From contig JALTAS010000180.1 in NCBI GenBank assembly GCA_027058925.1, positions 1-8,737 on the forward strand: a DNA stretch of 8,737 nucleotides, in the 5' to 3' direction. The notes under the pieces were generated by a model. It was not told the DNA's origin. It did no database searches and worked only from the letters and a program-made list of their open reading frames with translations. Within the stretch, counting starts at the first letter, position 1. The number at the start of each line of letters is the position of its first letter. The stretch comes from Persephonella sp. (GTDB lineage: Bacteria; Aquificota; Aquificia; Aquificales; Hydrogenothermaceae). The translations under genes were made by a program, and so were the position numbers. Shown piece after piece: positions 5,816-8,737 of this stretch.

Positions 5816-7801
5816 CTATCCTCCTGTTTTTATTCCGCTCAGTTTAAGTAAAGCATTAATATCTGGTTCTCTACCTGCAAATCTTCTAAAAAGTTCACCG
5901 GCAGGCATGCTTCCTCCTCTTGAAAGAATATTGCTGTAAAAACTTTCAGCTATCTCATCATTGTAAATTCCATTGTCAACAAACATAAAATAAGCATCAG
6001 CAGAAAGAACCTCTGCCCATTTATAGCTGTAGTAACCTGCTGCATAGCCTCCGGCAAATATGTGACTGAAAGACCACTGGAATTTATTATAAGGGGGAGG
6101 TTTGATAACAGACACCTCTTTCCTTACTTCATCAAGAATTTTCTGGACATCTTCTGCTCTGTATTTATCAAGATGTATAAGAATGTCAAACAGGGAAAAC
6201 TCTATCTGCCTGAGCATTGATAATGCAGATAGGAAATTTTTTGAATTTTTAAGTTTTTTTATCATCTCATCTGGAAGTGGTTGGTCTGTTTTGTAGTGAT
6301 ATGCGAAAGTTTTTAAAACAGATGGCTCATAAGCAAACTTCTCAAGGAACTGGGAGGGGAACTCTACAGCATCCCATTCTACACCTGATATTCCGCTTAC
6401 AAAAGGTTCTTTTACTTCGCTTAGAAGGTGGTGGAGGGCATGCCCCATCTCGTGGAATAAAGTCTCTACATCGTAAGGTCTTAATAGAGATGGTATATCT
6501 TTTGATGATGGGGAAAAGTTGGCTACAATAAAGGCAACCGGATTAATTATCCTTCCTTTTTCATCTTCATGATGGACAACCCATTCATCCATCCATGCAC
6601 CATCTCTTTTCCCCTCTCTTGATTCAAGATCAAGATAAATCCTTCCAATAAGCTTTCCTTTCCTGTAAATATGGTAAACAGATACAGAAGGGTGCCACAC
6701 AGGAACATCTATCTCTTCAAAATCAAGTTTAAAAAGCCTGTTTAAAAATCCAAAAAGACCTCTAATAACCCTGTTTTTCTCAAAATAAGGTCTAAAATCC
6801 TCATCATTAAATTCAAACATCTCTTTTTTCATTTTCTCAGAATAGTAGGCAAAATCATAGGCCTGAAGATCACCTTCAAGACCCAATTTTTTTGCAAAAC
6901 TGTTCAGCTGGCTGTATTCCTGCTCTGCCTGAGGTTTACTTTTTTCTGCTAAATTTTTTAAAAAATCTATAACCTGTTGTGGAGAGTGAGCCATTTTCGT
7001 GGCGAGGGAAAGCTCTGCATAGTTGTTAAAACCAAGCAATCTTGCCTTTTCATATCTTAAAGACAGGATCTCTTCCAAAACCTTTTCATTTTCCGGTGCC
7101 CTTGTAACATAAGCTTTATACAGCTGTTCTCTTTTTTCTCTGTTTGGACAGTATGTCATAAATGTGATGTATGAAGGTTGATGGAGGGTAAACCTGTAAA
7201 CTGTTTTACCGTTTTTTACAATTTTTGCTTTTTCAAGTTCTGTTTGAGGAATCTCTTTCAGATCTTCAGTATCCTCAATTACCATTTCATAACGGTCTGT
7301 ATGATTAAGAATGTTCTGGGCAAAAAGATTTTGAAGCTGTGAAAGTTTTATATTTATATTTTTTACCTTTTCTCTATTTTCAGGGGAAAGGGAAACACCT
7401 GAAAGTTCAAAATCTCTAATGGTATCTTGGAGAACCTTTTTCTGTTCCTGATTAAGATAATCCTTCTCATTTTTGTATATCTCTTTGAAAACTCTATAAA
7501 TCCTTTCATCCTGTCCAAGCTGGGTATAGTATTCAGTAAGAACGGGAAGTAAAGATGAGTAGATCTCCTGAGTTTTTGGAGAGTTTTTCACATAATTTAA
7601 GTTGGATAAAGGGGAAAAAAGAAAACTTAATTTAACATGCATAAGCTGGTAAGGTTTTACAAAATTGCTGTATGTTTTTTTATCCTGTTTTAAAAGCTTA
7701 TTTATTTTCTGCTTGTTTTCCTGTATCTGCTTTAAAATCTTTTCTTTATGTTGATCTAAATTTTTATCATTTAATGTAAAATCAGGAAAAGCCCCTGTCA
7801 T
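5816..7801 (-). CDS. prlC: M3-family zinc oligopeptidase (oligopeptidase A / PrlC type)
   Basis: A 661-residue cytosolic metallopeptidase that would cut short peptides, for example cleaved signal peptides and proteolysis products. The N-terminal half is a long helical region; the catalytic region has H450-E451-M-G-H454-A-L-H-H, the HExxH zinc site. The third zinc ligand is E480 in VEWDAVEFPSQFLE, which places it in the M3A group (oligopeptidase A, thimet-like) rather than PepF. A Gly/Tyr-rich GGYAAGYYSYKWAEV segment near the C-terminus matches the substrate-binding tyrosines of the family. Length is close to the usual 680. No signal peptide or membrane helix is seen. The ATG has AGGAGGT 5 nt upstream, overlapping the pyrD stop 9 nt away. 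No functional link to pyrD or to the downstream genes is obvious. Confidence 0.93.
   Translation of the reverse strand: MTGAFPDFTLNDKNLDQHKEKILKQIQENKQKINKLLKQDKKTYSNFVKPYQLMHVKLSFLFSPLSNLNYVKNSPKTQEIYSSLLPVLTEYYTQLGQDERIYRVFKEIYKNEKDYLNQEQKKVLQDTIRDFELSGVSLSPENREKVKNINIKLSQLQNLFAQNILNHTDRYEMVIEDTEDLKEIPQTELEKAKIVKNGKTVYRFTLHQPSYITFMTYCPNREKREQLYKAYVTRAPENEKVLEEILSLRYEKARLLGFNNYAELSLATKMAHSPQQVIDFLKNLAEKSKPQAEQEYSQLNSFAKKLGLEGDLQAYDFAYYSEKMKKEMFEFNDEDFRPYFEKNRVIRGLFGFLNRLFKLDFEEIDVPVWHPSVSVYHIYRKGKLIGRIYLDLESREGKRDGAWMDEWVVHHEDEKGRIINPVAFIVANFSPSSKDIPSLLRPYDVETLFHEMGHALHHLLSEVKEPFVSGISGVEWDAVEFPSQFLEKFAYEPSVLKTFAYHYKTDQPLPDEMIKKLKNSKNFLSALSMLRQIEFSLFDILIHLDKYRAEDVQKILDEVRKEVSVIKPPPYNKFQWSFSHIFAGGYAAGYYSYKWAEVLSADAYFMFVDNGIYNDEIAESFYSNILSRGGSMPAGELFRRFAGREPDINALLKLSGIKTGG
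5819..5824 (-). promoter_or_regulatory. Ribosome binding site of the ABM gene, inside the end of prlC
   Basis: GGAGGA on the minus strand encodes the final two glycines of the peptidase and lies 6 nt before the ATG of the ABM-fold gene. It decides in favour of the first ATG over the second one four codons downstream, and it ties translation of the two genes. Confidence 0.7.
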
Positions 7802-7810
7802 AAAAACCTC

Positions 7811-8737
7811 CTATTTTTTTATTTCTAATCTGTGTGCCTTCCCAACAATTTCAAGAAAATGGCTGTAATGTTTTTTCCTGATGTGGTGACTGATCCCTTC
7901 TATTACCTTTAAAGGTGCGTATGGATCAAAAAAGTTTGCTGTTCCTATCTGAACTGCCACTGCACCTGCAAGTATATGCTGGAGTGCATCCTGATAAGTT
8001 GTTATACCCCCCACACCGATTATAGGAACTGATGAGCCGTATTTTTCATAGACCTGATACACCATCCTGACAGCAACAGGAAGAATCGCAGGTCCTGAAA
8101 GCCCACCTGTTTTCATACCAATGATAGGCTCTTCCTTTTCAACATCTATTGCCATTCCAAGAAGTGTGTTTATAAGAACAAGACCGTCAGCCCCTGCCTC
8201 AACACATGCCTGAGCTGTCTGGGTTATGTCTGTTATGTTTGGGCTTAGCTTTACCATAAGAGGTTTTGATGTGGTGTTTTTCAGCTTTTTGACAAGAGAA
8301 AAAAGTGTTTCTGGGTCTGAGCCGAAAGCAATCCCGCCTTTTTTCACATTCGGGCAGGACACGTTAAGCTCAAGGGCATCAACCCCCTCAGTTTTATCTA
8401 AAAACTCAGCAACCATTATGTACTCATCTTCATCTTCTCCAAAAACATTGGCAATTATGACGGTGTCGTATTTCATGAGCTCTGGAAGTATATTTTCAGC
8501 AAAATATTTAACTCCGGGGTTTTGAAGTCCTATAGAGTTAAGCATTCCGCAAGGGGTTTCAACTATTCTCTGGGGAGGGTTTCCTTCTCTTGGTCTGTAT
8601 GAAAGCCCTTTTACGACAACAGCTCCAAGCTTTGAAATATCATAAAGGTTCTGTGCCACCTCAAGTCCGTAAGAAAAACAGCCTGATGCTGTCCAGACAG
8701 GATTTTTGAACTTTATTCCAAAAAGCTCAAAAGAAAG
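7811..8737 (-). CDS. pyrD: Dihydroorotate dehydrogenase, class 1 (PyrD), 5'-truncated by window
   Basis: Oxidises dihydroorotate to orotate in pyrimidine synthesis, using FMN, in the cytosol. The frame stays open to the window edge. Translation from 8737 gives [20 protein letters not shown] and then FSYG, the family N-terminus, so only a few residues are missing; a GTG at 8659 is internal, not the start. Residues are numbered from the fragment. K43 in VVVKGLS and the NSIGLQNPG loop (67-75) bind FMN and substrate. C128 in [11 protein letters not shown] is the catalytic base, typical of class 1 rather than class 2 (Ser). VKLSPN, IGVGGI and IGTANF complete the FMN and phosphate sites. Sequence style suggests class 1B, which needs the PyrK flavin/iron-sulfur partner; pyrK is not in the window. 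The stop lies 9 nt before prlC. Confidence 0.95.
   Translation of the reverse strand, partial: LSFELFGIKFKNPVWTASGCFSYGLEVAQNLYDISKLGAVVVKGLSYRPREGNPPQRIVETPCGMLNSIGLQNPGVKYFAENILPELMKYDTVIIANVFGEDEDEYIMVAEFLDKTEGVDALELNVSCPNVKKGGIAFGSDPETLFSLVKKLKNTTSKPLMVKLSPNITDITQTAQACVEAGADGLVLINTLLGMAIDVEKEEPIIGMKTGGLSGPAILPVAVRMVYQVYEKYGSSVPIIGVGGITTYQDALQHILAGAVAVQIGTANFFDPYAPLKVIEGISHHIRKKHYSHFLEIVGKAHRLEIKK

Noticed and set aside
7811..8659. pyrD start at the GTG at 8659
   Set aside because: The upstream frame to the window edge encodes the conserved PyrD N-terminus ([13 protein letters not shown]), so this GTG is an internal Val codon.

Overview
This 8.7 kb AT-rich window is packed with co-directional genes, all on the minus strand, so transcription runs from high to low coordinates. 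Gaps are short or overlapping, and most genes have strong AGGAGG-type Shine-Dalgarno sites. The cbb3-type oxidase genes, the low G+C and the protein style suggest a thermophilic or microaerophilic bacterium, perhaps Aquificota such as a Persephonella or Sulfurihydrogenibium relative. That placement is an inference and no marker gene proves it.

Block 1 (8737 to 3664) is one apparent operon. It holds pyrD (dihydroorotate dehydrogenase, cut by the window edge at its 5' end), an M3-family oligopeptidase of the PrlC/OpdA type, a small antibiotic-biosynthesis-monooxygenase (ABM) fold protein, a RuBisCO-like protein (RLP) related to the methionine-salvage enolase MtnW, and mtnX, the HAD phosphatase that follows that enolase in the pathway. 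Junctions are 9, 3 and 2 nt gaps and then a 4-nt ATGA overlap. The RLP is the most striking gene. Its fold and local sequence match MtnW, but the carbamylated lysine, the other active-site lysines, a metal-binding aspartate, the active-site histidine and the Gly-Gly-Gly phosphate loop all look replaced. Its partner MtnX keeps every expected motif.

A 69-nt spacer (3595-3663) separates the blocks. It has no terminator with a T tract. It carries an 11-bp-period direct repeat, a weak candidate promoter and a strong ribosome binding site.

Block 2 (3594 to 111) encodes a C-family (cbb3-type) haem-copper oxidase in an unusual arrangement: membrane-anchored dihaem cytochrome c, ccoN, ccoO, a two-helix protein with a CcoS-like tail, and a 75-residue protein equal to only the N-terminal membrane domain of CcoP. 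CcoP therefore appears split, with its membrane part last in the operon and its dihaem part first. A clear intrinsic terminator at 40-63 closes the block. Electrons would pass from the quinol pool through a bc1 complex (not in the window), via the dihaem cytochrome and the CcoO haem, to the CcoN binuclear centre and O2.

The only non-coding stretches are short. None exceeds 300 bases and no RNA gene, CRISPR array or mobile element was seen.
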